A stretch of DNA of 63,409 bases from Caulobacter sp. (GTDB taxonomy: Bacteria; Pseudomonadota; Alphaproteobacteria; Caulobacterales; Caulobacteraceae). The notes beneath the pieces are model-generated. The model did no database searches, was not told where the DNA came from, and saw only the letters and a list, made by a program, of their open reading frames with translations. Shown here one piece after another: positions 8,180 to 17,075 of this stretch. How positions within the stretch are numbered: the stretch's first letter is position 1; every line of letters starts with the position of its first letter. A program made the translations under genes and the position numbers. Location: positions 1 through 63,409 of the forward strand of contig JAQGIP010000091.1 in assembly GCA_028291055.1 (NCBI GenBank), read 5' to 3'.

Positions 8180-8881
8180 ATGAAGCTCGGCATCCTCGAA
8201 ACCGGCCTGCCGCCACGGGCGCTGATCCCGGCCTACGGGACCTATGGCGACATGTTCCGCGCCCTGTTGGGGCCGGACGCCCACGCCTACGCCAGCTATG
8301 ACGTGGCCGCCGGCGTGCTGCCGGCCACGCCCACCGAATGCGACGCCTGGCTGATCACCGGCGCCTCGGCCGGCGTCTATGACCCGCTGCCCTGGATCGA
8401 GCCGCTGAAGGATTTCCTGCGCGCCGCCAAGGGCCAGGCCCCGATGGTCGGCGTCTGCTTCGGCCACCAGATCATGGCCGAGGCCTTCGGCGGCCGGGCC
8501 GAGAAGTCCGAGCGCGGCTGGGGCGTGGGGTTGCAGACCTATGGCATGCAGGACCATCCCGGGTGGACGGACGACGTGGCCCAGGTGGCGGCGCCCGGCT
8601 CGCACCAGGATCAGGTCACCATCGTGCCGCCCGGCGCCCGCGTCGTGGCCGGCAACGCCCACTGTCCCAACGGCCTGATCGTCTATGGCGACCAGCCGGC
8701 CATCTCCATCCAGCTGCATCCGGAGTTCGAACCGGCCTATGCCGCCGCCCTGATCGAATACCGCCGCGCCGACCGCTACGGCGACGAGATGGCCGACGCC
8801 GCGATCGCCTCCCTGAGCCAGCCCAACGACCGCGCCCGGCTCGGCGGCTGGATCGACCGCTTTCTGGCAAACCCGCGTTAG
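8180..8881 (+). CDS. Class I glutamine amidotransferase-like protein
   Basis: 233 residues from ATG 8180, 11 bases after the previous stop. The GATase class I triad is complete: Cys93 in GVCFGHQ, His180 and Glu182 in LHPEF. The protein lacks a synthetase domain and belongs to the stand-alone group that includes gamma-glutamyl-type hydrolases and GMP synthase-like proteins. True substrate unknown. Position directly behind the CCA gene suggests cotranscription but not a shared function. Confidence 0.85.
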   Translation: MKLGILETGLPPRALIPAYGTYGDMFRALLGPDAHAYASYDVAAGVLPATPTECDAWLITGASAGVYDPLPWIEPLKDFLRAAKGQAPMVGVCFGHQIMAEAFGGRAEKSERGWGVGLQTYGMQDHPGWTDDVAQVAAPGSHQDQVTIVPPGARVVAGNAHCPNGLIVYGDQPAISIQLHPEFEPAYAAALIEYRRADRYGDEMADAAIASLSQPNDRARLGGWIDRFLANPR

Positions 8882-8924
8882 GCCACGCGCGCAACCAACG
8901 GCCCAGCTCGCCCGTTGAAGGGCC

Positions 8925-9554
8925 ATGCGCGCGACCCTCCTCACTCTGATCCTCGCCGGCGCCGCCGCCGCGACCGCCACGGTGGCCAGCGCGCCCGTCA
9001 ATTCCCCGGCCGCGATGGTCACGCTGAAACCGGCGTCCGAGTTTGCCTCGATCGCTGATCCCAAGGCCCGTTCGCTCGCCCTCTACGGCGAGATGACCAA
9101 GGTGATCTCCAGCCCCCGCTGCCAGAACTGCCACCCGGCCACGCCGCTCCCGACCCAGGGCGACGACCGCCATCCGCACAATCCGCGCATCTGGAGCGAC
9201 GCCGACGGCCACGGCGTGGCGGGCCTGCATTGCAACGGCTGCCACCAGGCGGTGAACTCCGCCTCCTGGGGCGTGAACATCAAGAGCGTGCCCGGCGACC
9301 CCAAATGGGGCCTGGCCCCGGCCTCCATGGCCTGGCAGGGCAAGACCCCCGGCCAGATCTGCCGCCAGATCAAGGACAGGTCCGCCAACGGCGGCCGCGA
9401 CTTGAAGGCGCTGCACGAACACATGGCCTCCGACCACCTGGTCGGCTGGGCCTGGAACCCCGGCGAGGGCCGCAAGCCGGCGCCAGGGACGCAAGGACAG
9501 TTCGGTGAGCTGGCGCAGGGCTGGATCGATACCGGCGCGGCGTGTCCGGCTTAG
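8925..9554 (+). CDS. Periplasmic dihaem c-type protein
   Basis: 209 residues. A signal peptide (residues 1-23, Ala-rich) is followed by two haem c attachment motifs, CQNCH at 66-70 and CNGCH at 103-107, with several extra His (H83, H85, H96, H102) that could be sixth ligands. The spacing differs from classical class I cytochromes; it looks like a small multihaem-type electron carrier. No oxidase or dehydrogenase partner is adjacent. Redox role is inferred from the haem sites; partner unknown. Confidence 0.75.
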   Translation: MRATLLTLILAGAAAATATVASAPVNSPAAMVTLKPASEFASIADPKARSLALYGEMTKVISSPRCQNCHPATPLPTQGDDRHPHNPRIWSDADGHGVAGLHCNGCHQAVNSASWGVNIKSVPGDPKWGLAPASMAWQGKTPGQICRQIKDRSANGGRDLKALHEHMASDHLVGWAWNPGEGRKPAPGTQGQFGELAQGWIDTGAACPA

Positions 9555-9559
9555 CAGCG

Positions 9560-9703
9560 GGGGACATGCACGCTCTCAGCCGCCCGACGATTCGTCTCTG
9601 TGCCGGACCGTGCGTGTCCCCTGAACGAGGGCGCCGTCGCACGGGGACACGTACGCCGATGCTCCGCGGAAGGCTTTCAGCGACGGTGAGCGTACATGTC
9701 CCC
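9560..9703. repeat. Repeat family B copy 2
   Basis: GGGGACATGCACGCTCTCAG at 9560-9579 faces TGAGCGTACATGTCCCC at 9687-9703; inner arms CCGTGCGTGTCCCC 9608-9621 and GGGGACACGTACG 9643-9655. It sits between convergent genes (dihaem protein and hemF), and a GATTC site lies in the first spacer. Confidence 0.9.
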
Positions 9704-9711
9704 AAACACGC

Positions 9712-10587
9712 TCACGGCCACTTCACCATCGGCGGCATGGAACTGAGGATGGTGTCCACGTTCCCGCCCGTCTTCAGCCCGAAGGTCGTGCCCCGGTCGT
9801 AGAGCAGGTTGAACTCCACATAGCGGCCCCGGCGGATCAGCTGTTCGTCGCGTTCCTCCGGCGTCCAGGCCTCACCCATGCGGCGCGCGATGATCGCGGG
9901 ATAGCTGGCCAGGAAGGCCTCGCCCACGTCGCGGGCGAAGGCGAAGTCGGCCTCGAAGTCGCCGGTGTCGTGGTGGTCGAAGAAGATGCCGCCGACGCCG
10001 CGCGTCTCGTTTCGGTGGGGCAGGAAGAAGTACTCGTCGCACCAGGCCTTGTATTTGGGGTGGAAGGCCGGATCGTGGGCGTCGCACGCCGCCTGCAGCG
10101 CGGCATGAAAGGCCGCCGCGTCCGGCGCGTCCTGGCTGCGCTGGTCGGCCAGCAGGGGCGTCAGGTCCGCGCCGCCGCCGAACCAGGTCTTGGCGGTGGA
10201 GAAGAAGCGCGTGTTCATATGCACCGCCGGCACGCGCGGGTTCCACATATGGGCGATCAGGCTGATGCTTGTGGCGAAATAGCGCGGGTCTTCGTCGGCG
10301 CCCGGCATGGTCTTGGCCATCTCCGGACTGAAGGTCCCGTTGACGGTCGAGGTATGGACCCCGACCTTTTCGAACAGCCGGCCATGCATCATCGACATCA
10401 CCCCGCCGCCGCTGCCTGTGGGCCGGGTCCATGGCGTCTTCTCAAACCGCCCCGGCGCGCCCTCATAGAGATCGGGCGAGGCCTGATCCTCCAGGGTTTC
10501 GAAGGCGGCGATAATCCGATCGCGGAGGCTTTCGAACCAGTCGCGGGCGCGGGCTTTGCGGTCATCGGCGGCGCTATTTTCGGTCAT
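9712..10587 (-). CDS. hemF: Oxygen-dependent coproporphyrinogen III oxidase
   Basis: 291 residues from the ATG at 10587 (MTENSAADD); the longer open frame upstream is not HemF-like. The whole HemF signature is present: [10 protein letters not shown], the HMNTRFF segment, [28 protein letters not shown] and the C-terminal [18 protein letters not shown]. It oxidatively decarboxylates coproporphyrinogen III to protoporphyrinogen IX in haem synthesis using O2. It is divergent from the bc1 operon, whose products need haem, with about 230 bases between. Confidence 0.97.
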   Translation of the reverse strand: MTENSAADDRKARARDWFESLRDRIIAAFETLEDQASPDLYEGAPGRFEKTPWTRPTGSGGGVMSMMHGRLFEKVGVHTSTVNGTFSPEMAKTMPGADEDPRYFATSISLIAHMWNPRVPAVHMNTRFFSTAKTWFGGGADLTPLLADQRSQDAPDAAAFHAALQAACDAHDPAFHPKYKAWCDEYFFLPHRNETRGVGGIFFDHHDTGDFEADFAFARDVGEAFLASYPAIIARRMGEAWTPEERDEQLIRRGRYVEFNLLYDRGTTFGLKTGGNVDTILSSMPPMVKWP

Positions 10588-10820
10588 GAGGGGGCTTTTA
10601 GCGCCTCCGGGCCCCACGTCCAATTTGAGCGCGGCGACGCTTTTCCGGAATGGCCGGTTGAAAAACCTCCAGCGCTCTTCTAAGCGATCCGCACAGGACT
10701 TCGCAGGGGCGATCCGTTTCGAGTCGCGGCGCGCAAGCGCGCCGGCCCCCCGCGCCGTATCCTGATGGTTCAAGCCGCGTTCCCTTTGGCGCGCGGCAGT
10801 TAGACGAGGGTGATCTCAAG
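10588..10820. promoter_or_regulatory. Divergent promoter region hemF / bc1 operon
   Basis: 233 bases without a gene separate hemF (minus) from petA (plus), so both promoters should lie here. I see no clear operator palindrome or repeat element; no -35/-10 call is made. Confidence 0.4.
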
Positions 10821-11369
10821 GTGGCCGAAACCGCCGCGGACGCAACCGCTTCGACGCCGGGTCAGGACCCGAACCGTCGCGACTTCATCTATATCGCCGC
10901 CGTGGCTGCCGCCGCGGGCGGCGCCGCTGCCGTGGCGTGGCCCTTCATCGACCAGATGAACCCGGCCGCCGACACCCTGGCCGCTGCTTCCGTGGAATAC
11001 GACCTGTCGAAGGTCGAGCCCGGCGCCCAGGTGGTGATCACCTGGCGCAAGCAGCCGCTGTTCATCCGCAACCGCACGGCGGCGCAGATCGCCTCGGCGG
11101 TGAAGGACGACCACGCCGACATGAAGGACCCGGCCACCGACGCCTCGCGCGTCAAGCCCGGTCACGCGCAATGGCTTATTCTATTGGGAAGTTGCACCCA
11201 CCTGGGCTGCGTACCCACCGAGGGCGGCGGCAAGTACGGCGGCTGGCTCTGCCCCTGCCACGGTTCGGTGTACGACACCGCCGGCCGGATCCGCAGCGGT
11301 CCCGCGCCGAAGAACCTTGAGCTTCCCGAATACACCTTCCTTACCGACACCAAGGTCAAGATCGGCTGA
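10821..11369 (+). CDS. petA: Ubiquinol-cytochrome c reductase Rieske iron-sulfur subunit
   Basis: 182 residues, GTG start. N-terminal NRRDF (18-22) plus a hydrophobic helix (about 22-42) is a Tat-type anchor. Rieske cluster ligands are in CTHLGC (125-130) and CPCHG (144-148), with the two extra Cys (C130, C146) for the disulfide. It transfers electrons from ubiquinol to cytochrome c1 on the periplasmic side of the bc1 complex. First gene of a three-gene operon; cytochrome b starts 2 bases after its stop. Confidence 0.97.
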   Translation: MAETAADATASTPGQDPNRRDFIYIAAVAAAAGGAAAVAWPFIDQMNPAADTLAAASVEYDLSKVEPGAQVVITWRKQPLFIRNRTAAQIASAVKDDHADMKDPATDASRVKPGHAQWLILLGSCTHLGCVPTEGGGKYGGWLCPCHGSVYDTAGRIRSGPAPKNLELPEYTFLTDTKVKIG

Positions 11370-11371
11370 CG

Positions 11372-12649
11372 ATGAGCGGACAATCGACCTACGAACCGAA
11401 GAGCGCCATCACCCGTTGGATGGATAAGCGCCTGCCTGTGAGCCGGCTGGTCTGGGACAGCTTCGTCGACTATCCGACGCCGCGGAACCTGAACTACTGG
11501 TGGACCTTCGGGGGCATCTTGAGCCTCTGCCTGGGCGTCCAGATCATCACCGGCATCATCCTGGCGATGCATTATCAGGTGGGCCCGGGGGCTTTCGCCT
11601 CCGTCGAGCACATCATGCGCGACGTCAACTACGGCTGGATGATCCGCTACATCCACGCCAATGGCGCCTCGATGTTCTTCGTGGCCGTCTATGTGCACAT
11701 GCTGCGCGGCCTCTACTACGGCTCCTATAAGGCGCCGCGTGAAGTGCTGTGGCTGCTGGGCTGCGTGATCTACCTGCTGATGATGGCCACGGCCTTCATG
11801 GGTTACGTGCTGCCCTGGGGCCAGATGTCCTTCTGGGGCGCCAAGGTGATCACCAACCTGTTCGGCGCGCTGCCGCTGGTCGGCAAGCCCATCACCATCT
11901 GGCTGTGGGGCGGCTATGCCGTCGACTATCCCACCCTGAACCGCTTCTTCTCGCTGCACTATCTGCTGCCCTTCATGATCGCGGGCGTCGTGATCCTGCA
12001 CATCTGGGCGCTGCACGTGGCCGGCCAGAACAACCCCACGGGCGTGGAGCCCAAGAGCAAGGCCGACACGGTCGCCTTCACCCCCTATGCGACGGTGAAA
12101 GACGGCTTCGCGATGAGCCTCTTCCTCATCATGTTCGCCCTGTTCGTCTTCTATCTGCCCAACGCGCTTGGCCACGCGGACAACTACACCGAGGCCAACC
12201 CGCTGAAGACCCCGCCGCACATCGTGCCGGAGTGGTACTTCCTGCCCTTCTACGCGATCCTGCGGGCCATCCCCGACAAGCTGACCGGCGTGCTGGCCAT
12301 GTTCGGCGCCATCGCCTGCCTGTTCGCCCTGCCGTGGCTGGACACCTCCAAGGTCAAGTCGATGCGCTATCGCCCGCAGGCGAAGCTCTACTTCGTGATC
12401 TTCATCGTGGCCTGCGTCGTGCTGGGCTTCTGCGGCGCGCATGCTCCGGATGACCAGGTGATCCCGGGTCTGTCGGCCTTCCAGCTGCTGGACTCCAACA
12501 TCAACAGCTTCGTGTGGCTGTCGCGCATCGCCGCCCTCTACTACTTCGCCTACTTCCTGGTGATCACGCCGCTGCTGGGCCTCAGGGAGACGCCGCTGGC
12601 CGTCCCTGAGTCCATCGCCGCTCCGGCGCTGTCCCACCCGGCCGAATAA
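11372..12649 (+). CDS. petB: Cytochrome b of the bc1 complex
   Basis: 425 residues with eight hydrophobic helices. The Qo-site motif PEWY is present ([12 protein letters not shown]), as are the haem-ligand helices around [16 protein letters not shown] and [17 protein letters not shown]. It carries two b haems and both quinone sites. Starts 2 bases after petA. Full length for the family. Confidence 0.97.
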   Translation: MSGQSTYEPKSAITRWMDKRLPVSRLVWDSFVDYPTPRNLNYWWTFGGILSLCLGVQIITGIILAMHYQVGPGAFASVEHIMRDVNYGWMIRYIHANGASMFFVAVYVHMLRGLYYGSYKAPREVLWLLGCVIYLLMMATAFMGYVLPWGQMSFWGAKVITNLFGALPLVGKPITIWLWGGYAVDYPTLNRFFSLHYLLPFMIAGVVILHIWALHVAGQNNPTGVEPKSKADTVAFTPYATVKDGFAMSLFLIMFALFVFYLPNALGHADNYTEANPLKTPPHIVPEWYFLPFYAILRAIPDKLTGVLAMFGAIACLFALPWLDTSKVKSMRYRPQAKLYFVIFIVACVVLGFCGAHAPDDQVIPGLSAFQLLDSNINSFVWLSRIAALYYFAYFLVITPLLGLRETPLAVPESIAAPALSHPAE

Positions 12650-12663
12650 GAAGGACCCGCCTG

Positions 12664-13524
12664 ATGCTGCGCAAAGTCACCGTCTGGGCGGCGGCGCTCG
12701 GGGTCCTGGGGGCTCTGGCCGTGACGCCCGTCATCGCCGCCACCACCCACGAGGAGCCGGCCAAGGTCCATTGGTCGTTCGAAGGTCCGTTCGGCACGTT
12801 CGATCAGCAACAGCTGCAACGGGGCCTGAAGGTCTATCGCGAAGTCTGCTCGGCCTGCCACTCCATGAACCTGGTCAGCTTCCAGGCCCTGGGTGATCCG
12901 GGCGGTCCCTTCTTCGAGGCGAAGTACAAGAAGTCGTCGGAAAACCCCTATGTGAAGGCCTTCGCCAAGGACTTCCAGATCGACGACGTCGACACGGACA
13001 CGGGCGACAAGATCAAGCGCCCGGGCACCCCGGCCGACCACTTCCCCGCGCCCTTCGCCAACGAGTACGCGGCCAAGGCCAGCAATGGCGGGGCCATCCC
13101 GCCGGACATGTCGCTGCTGGCCAAGGCCCGCGAAGGCGGCCCGGCCTACATCTATTCGATCGTCTCCGCCGAGGGCTACAAGGCCCCGCCCGCCGGCCTG
13201 ACGCTCACGCCCGGCCAGCACTACAACATCTACATGCCGGGCGACCTGTCCGGTGCGTGGACCGGCGATCCCAACAAGGTCCCGATCGGCGGCGTCATCG
13301 CCATGCCCCCGCCCCTGGCCGACAACAAGGTGACCTACGACGACGGCACCAAGGCGACGCAGGACCAGGAAGCCAAGGACGTGGCTGCCTTCCTCTACTG
13401 GGCCGCCGAGCCCAAGCAGGACCAGCGCAAGCAGATCGGCCTGGCCGTGATGATCTATCTGCTGGTCTTCACCGGCCTGCTCTACGCCGTCTATCGCAAG
13501 GTGTGGAAGAACGAGTCGCACTGA
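12664..13524 (+). CDS. petC: Cytochrome c1 of the bc1 complex
   Basis: 286 residues. A signal peptide (about 1-26) precedes haem site CSACH at 62-66; the distal region IAMPPPLAD provides the likely Met ligand; a C-terminal hydrophobic helix (about 257-276) followed by basic residues anchors the protein in the membrane. It hands electrons from the Rieske protein to soluble or membrane cytochrome c. Third gene of the bc1 operon, 14 bases after petB with an AAGGA site. Confidence 0.96.
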   Translation: MLRKVTVWAAALGVLGALAVTPVIAATTHEEPAKVHWSFEGPFGTFDQQQLQRGLKVYREVCSACHSMNLVSFQALGDPGGPFFEAKYKKSSENPYVKAFAKDFQIDDVDTDTGDKIKRPGTPADHFPAPFANEYAAKASNGGAIPPDMSLLAKAREGGPAYIYSIVSAEGYKAPPAGLTLTPGQHYNIYMPGDLSGAWTGDPNKVPIGGVIAMPPPLADNKVTYDDGTKATQDQEAKDVAAFLYWAAEPKQDQRKQIGLAVMIYLLVFTGLLYAVYRKVWKNESH

Positions 13525-13550
13525 TCGCGGCCGTCATTTCCGAGAGTTCG

Positions 13551-13579
13551 AAAGGCCCGCAGGCGACTGCGGGCCTTTT
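13551..13579. terminator. Bidirectional intrinsic terminator of the bc1 operon
   Basis: AAAGGCCCGCAG (13551-13562), loop GCGA, CTGCGGGCCTTTT (13567-13579). The A run and T run make it work on both strands; it lies between petC and the convergent protease-like gene whose stop is at 13582. Confidence 0.9.
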
Positions 13580-13581
13580 GT

Positions 13582-14379
13582 CTATCTGGGCGACGCCGGC
13601 GCCAGGATCAGCCGGTTGGTCTCCAGGTCCAGCCGCAGGCGCCAGCGCACCCAGATGCCGTTGCCGATGGCCCCGCTCAGGGCGGGATCCAGCCCGCTCA
13701 CCAATCCCGCCGTGGCGCGCGGACTGACCACGCCGGCGAAGGACAGGGCGGCGATGAAGGCCCGCGCCCGGGTGCGGTCGGCGGTGTCGCTGAGCGGCGG
13801 CACGGCCACGGCCAGGCGGTCGGACAGGCGCACCATGGCCGCCGAGCCGGTGTCGATGGCGAACAGGCCCAGCCCGCCCATACGGTTGTCGGTGACGGTC
13901 GCGGCCACGGCGGGCAGGCCGCCGATGGTCGTCACGCTGAGCGTCTGGCCCCGCGGGAAGGGCGGCGCCTCGCCCGGCGCATAGAAGCCCAGGCGGCAGG
14001 GCATGAGCTGCAGGTCGAGGATGCGCCCCTTCAGCGCGTCGGCGCCGATCACCCCGGCGATGGGGGTGGAAAAGCCCCAGGAGCGGCTGTCCAGGTCCGC
14101 CACCACCACCGGCCGGGCCGCCAGCGTCACCCCGGCCAACTGGATGTCGGCGTTCAGCGCGGTGTCGGCGATGCCGGCCTCCTGGGCGCGGGTCTCGTGC
14201 AGCTGCGTCTGCGCGGTGGACGGATCGAGGATGTAGTCGCCGGTCATCCCCGCCACCGTGGCGGCCACCACCACCCCGCCGTTCTCGAACCGGCAGGCGA
14301 TCTGGCCGGCCCGCGCCAAGCCGGGCGCGGCGCTCAGCGCGAGGGCGATCACGGACAGGAGGGGGCGAAGCGGGGCCAT
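13582..14379 (-). CDS. Secreted retropepsin-like aspartyl protease family protein
   Basis: 265 residues from the ATG at 14379. A signal peptide (about 1-24) is followed by two related lobes. Lobe 2 has a clear aspartyl-protease motif FAIDTGSA with Asp176. At the matching place in lobe 1, YILDPSTA (Asp52) replaces DTG with DPS. A bilobed aspartyl protease normally has one Asp in each lobe, so the fold is probably kept but activity is uncertain. The family includes periplasmic proteases of Caulobacter such as PerP, but orthology is not claimed. Confidence 0.7.
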   Translation of the reverse strand: MAPLRPLLSVIALALSAAPGLARAGQIACRFENGGVVVAATVAGMTGDYILDPSTAQTQLHETRAQEAGIADTALNADIQLAGVTLAARPVVVADLDSRSWGFSTPIAGVIGADALKGRILDLQLMPCRLGFYAPGEAPPFPRGQTLSVTTIGGLPAVAATVTDNRMGGLGLFAIDTGSAAMVRLSDRLAVAVPPLSDTADRTRARAFIAALSFAGVVSPRATAGLVSGLDPALSGAIGNGIWVRWRLRLDLETNRLILAPASPR

Positions 14380-14480
14380 GACCCCACGATAGCGCGTTAC
14401 GGCCAGTTCATGACCAAAAGCTAAGTTGCCCCGCGCGCCGTTCCGCCCGATCACCCCGCCCGCGATCGGGGCTGATCGGG

Positions 14481-14609
14481 GATGACCCCATCGGCCTGAC
14501 CTATGGGGTCATCTGGGCGCGCACCCGCAACCTGTGGCTCCTGGTCGCCCTGCACGCCACCGTGGACTTCCTGCCCAATCTGGCCGACTTCATCAAAGTC
14601 TGGAGCTAG
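14481..14609 (+). pseudogene. 3' remnant of a CPBP (CAAX-like) intramembrane protease
   Basis: In the frame ending at TAG 14607-14609, translation gives about 40 residues, including GLTYGVIWARTRNLW and VALHATVDFLPN. These match the last conserved blocks of CPBP-family metalloproteases (the G-x-x-x-G-x-x-x-x-x-T-x-N-LW block and the H-A-x-x-D/N block). Upstream of about 14480 the frame becomes unrelated sequence without a usable ATG, so the first 150-200 residues normally present, including the EExxxR motif, are missing. It ends 15 bases before the start of mtnP. Confidence 0.7.
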
Positions 14610-14624
14610 CGCGGGAGGCAAACC

Positions 14625-15494
14625 ATGGCCGGCTGGATGTTGGGCGTCATCGGCGGTTCGGGCGTCTATGAGATCGAGGGGCTGGAGGACCGGCGCTGGA
14701 CGAGCGTGGAGAGCCCCTTCGGCGAGCCCTCCGACCAGCTGCTGTTGGGCCGACTCGGCGACGTGCGCCTGGCCTTCCTGCCCCGCCACGGACGCGGCCA
14801 CCGCATCCCGCCCACCGACGTCAACAGCCGCGCCAACATCGATGCGCTCAAGCGCGCCGGCTGCACCGACATCCTGGCCCTGTCGGCCGTGGGCTCCCTG
14901 CGCGAGGAACTCGAGCCCGGCGCCTTCGTGGTCGTCGACCAGTATATCGACCGCACCTTCGCGCGGCCGAAGACCTTCTTCGGTCCCGGCCTGGTCGGCC
15001 ATGTGTCGATGGCTGAGCCCGTCTGCCCGCGCCTGTCGGCCTATGCCGCGCAAGCCGGCCGCGCCGCCGGCGCCCGCATCGTCGAGGGCGGGACCTACGT
15101 CTGCATGGAGGGCCCCCAGTTCTCCACCCGCGCCGAGAGCGAGCTGCACCGCGCCTGGGGCGCCCAGCTGATCGGCATGACCGGCTTGCCCGAGGCCAAG
15201 CTGGCCCGCGAGGCCGAGCTGCCCTACGCCTGCGTCGCCATGGTCACCGACTACGACAGCTGGCGCGACGACCATGCCGCCGTCGATGTGGCCGAGGTGG
15301 TGGCCTGCATGCAGGGCAACGCCGGCAAGGCCCGCGAACTGATCCGCCACCTGGCGGCGTCCCTGCCGCCGGAACGGACGCCCTCGCCCATCGACACCTG
15401 CCTGGACGGGGCGATCATGACCGCCAAAGCACAGTGGGATCCGGCGCTTATGGCGAAGCTGGACGCCGTCGCGGGGCGGGCGCTGAGAGCCTAG
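14625..15494 (+). CDS. mtnP: 5'-methylthioadenosine phosphorylase
   Basis: 289 residues with the PNP/MTAP family features: GVIGGSGVY at 6-14, RHGRGHRIPP near 54-63, the NIDALKRAG..ILALSAVGSLREE region and YVCMEGPQFSTRAE followed by GMTGLPEAKLARE. It cleaves methylthioadenosine with phosphate to adenine and methylthioribose-1-phosphate in methionine salvage. An AGGA-type site (GGGAGGC) sits at the right distance from ATG 14625. The usual alphaproteobacterial partner apt is not adjacent here. Confidence 0.93.
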   Translation: MAGWMLGVIGGSGVYEIEGLEDRRWTSVESPFGEPSDQLLLGRLGDVRLAFLPRHGRGHRIPPTDVNSRANIDALKRAGCTDILALSAVGSLREELEPGAFVVVDQYIDRTFARPKTFFGPGLVGHVSMAEPVCPRLSAYAAQAGRAAGARIVEGGTYVCMEGPQFSTRAESELHRAWGAQLIGMTGLPEAKLAREAELPYACVAMVTDYDSWRDDHAAVDVAEVVACMQGNAGKARELIRHLAASLPPERTPSPIDTCLDGAIMTAKAQWDPALMAKLDAVAGRALRA

Positions 15495-16186
15495 GCCTCG
15501 CCCCTGAGCCCGCCGCCCCGCGAGAACAGTTGCAGGCTGCGTAGGCGGCCCAGCCGGGCGGCGTCCTGATTGTAGTCGCTGCGGCGGTCCGAGACGAAGC
15601 CGTGGCCCGCGTCATACAGATAGATCGGCACATCCGGATGTTTGGCCCCTATGGCTTCCACCGTCTCCATGGGGATCGAGGCGTCGGTCTTGCCGAAGTG
15701 CAGGATGGTCGGACACTGCGGAACCTCATCCACCAGTTCGGTGATCCGCCGGCCATAGAAGGCCGAGGCGGCGGTGACGCCTTCACAACGGCATGCGGCC
15801 AGCCATGCGGCCGCTCCGCCCCAGCAGAAGCCGGTGACGAACACCTTGCCCTTGGGGGTCAGCACGTCGATGGCGGTCTGCAGGTCGCCCGCCACCTGAT
15901 CCCAGGGCGTGGCCTGCGAGTATTGCACGCCCTTGGCGATCGCCTCGGGGCTGTAGTCGGCCGCGAAGCCCGGCTCCAGGCGGTCATAGAGGCTGGGCGC
16001 GATCACCTCATAGCCATCGGCCGCGAAGCCGTCGGCCAGCTCGCGGATGTGGTCGGTGACCCCGAAGATCTCCTGGATCAGGATCAGCCCGCCCCGCCGC
16101 GCGTCGGTGGGCTCCACGTGATAGGCGTCCACGACGATCCCGTCGAAGAGGCTGATCAGGCCGATGTCCTGGCCGCGCCGGCTCAT
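15491..16186 (-). CDS. Dienelactone hydrolase family protein (second of a pair)
   Basis: 231 residues, alpha/beta hydrolase of the dienelactone hydrolase family. The nucleophile elbow is GFCWGG with Cys121; the acid is likely Asp in GKTDASIP and the base His in AGHGF. The early GGLILIQEIFG segment and the substrate-side YDRLEPGF segment are typical. It overlaps the preceding paralogue by 4 bases, so both are cotranscribed. The real ester substrate is unknown; no catechol pathway genes are nearby. Confidence 0.88.
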   Translation of the reverse strand: MSRRGQDIGLISLFDGIVVDAYHVEPTDARRGGLILIQEIFGVTDHIRELADGFAADGYEVIAPSLYDRLEPGFAADYSPEAIAKGVQYSQATPWDQVAGDLQTAIDVLTPKGKVFVTGFCWGGAAAWLAACRCEGVTAASAFYGRRITELVDEVPQCPTILHFGKTDASIPMETVEAIGAKHPDVPIYLYDAGHGFVSDRRSDYNQDAARLGRLRSLQLFSRGGGLRGEA

Positions 16187-16863
16187 CGCGCGCCGTTGGC
16201 CTCGAACAGCGCCAGGGTCCGCTGGCGGGCCAACTTCGCATCATCCAGGTCGGAATCGGGCCGCCCGTCGTTGTTGAAGCCGTGTCCGGCGTTCTCATAG
16301 ATGAAGACCGCGACCTCCGGATGGGCCTGCGTGACCTTGGCCTTCACCTCGTCGGCGGGGATGTGGCCGTCCTTGCGCCCCAGGTGCAGCTCCACGGGGC
16401 AGGAGAGGGCCAAGGCGGCCATCCCGGCCACCTGACCGCCATAGTAGCTGGACCCGGCGGCGAGGCCCTTGGTGCGGCTCGCCGCCAGCCAGACCATGGT
16501 GCCGCCGTAACAGTAGCCGACGATGAACACCGGCCCGCGCGGGCTCAGATAGTCGATGCAGGCCTGGATATCGCTCATGGCGTTGTCCGACCCGTTGGCC
16601 ATGGCGTATTTCACGCCCGACTGCATGCCCGCGTCGTCATGCCCGGCGGTGAAGCCCACCTCCTGGCGGTCGAACATCGACGGCGCTACGGCCTCGAACC
16701 CCAACGCCGCCCAGCGGGCCACGTCCTCATGGACATATTTGTCGAGCCCGAAGATCTCCTGGATGACGATCACCCCGCCCTTGCGCGCGCCGGTCGGCCC
16801 GGCATGCAGCGCGGTGAACTCAAAGCCGTCATGGCCGGATTTGATCTTGATGATGTCGGCCAT
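16183..16863 (-). CDS. Dienelactone hydrolase family protein (first of a pair)
   Basis: 226 residues from the ATG at 16863. Same family: GGVIVIQEIFG at 29-39, nucleophile elbow GYCYGG with Cys118, Asp in GRKDGHIP and His in AGHGF. Similarity to the next gene is evident along the whole length, pointing to tandem duplication. A GAGGAACG site precedes the start. Cytosolic; substrate unknown. Confidence 0.88.
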   Translation of the reverse strand: MADIIKIKSGHDGFEFTALHAGPTGARKGGVIVIQEIFGLDKYVHEDVARWAALGFEAVAPSMFDRQEVGFTAGHDDAGMQSGVKYAMANGSDNAMSDIQACIDYLSPRGPVFIVGYCYGGTMVWLAASRTKGLAAGSSYYGGQVAGMAALALSCPVELHLGRKDGHIPADEVKAKVTQAHPEVAVFIYENAGHGFNNDGRPDSDLDDAKLARQRTLALFEANGAR

Positions 16864-16927
16864 GGGCGTTCCTCCGTTGCGTTGAAGGATTATCGCATGC
16901 GGCCTTCCCCGAGCGCTACGGGCAACC

Positions 16928-17063
16928 GGGGACATGTACGCTCTCAGACCCCCAAGATTAGGCGCCGACGCCCAACCGTACGTGTCCCCAGCCCTGGATT
17001 GGGGGGACACGTACGCGGCCACGCCAAGCCTCACCCCAAGCGTCGGCGAGCGAACATGTCCCC
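16928..17063. repeat. Repeat family B copy 3
   Basis: Outer arm GGGGACATGTACGCTCTCAG (16928-16947) faces GCGAGCGAACATGTCCCC (17046-17063); inner arms CCGTACGTGTCCCC 16976-16989 and GGGGACACGTACG 17003-17015. Located between ychF and the dienelactone hydrolase pair. Confidence 0.9.
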
Positions 17064-17075
17064 GGCGCTCGGCGG

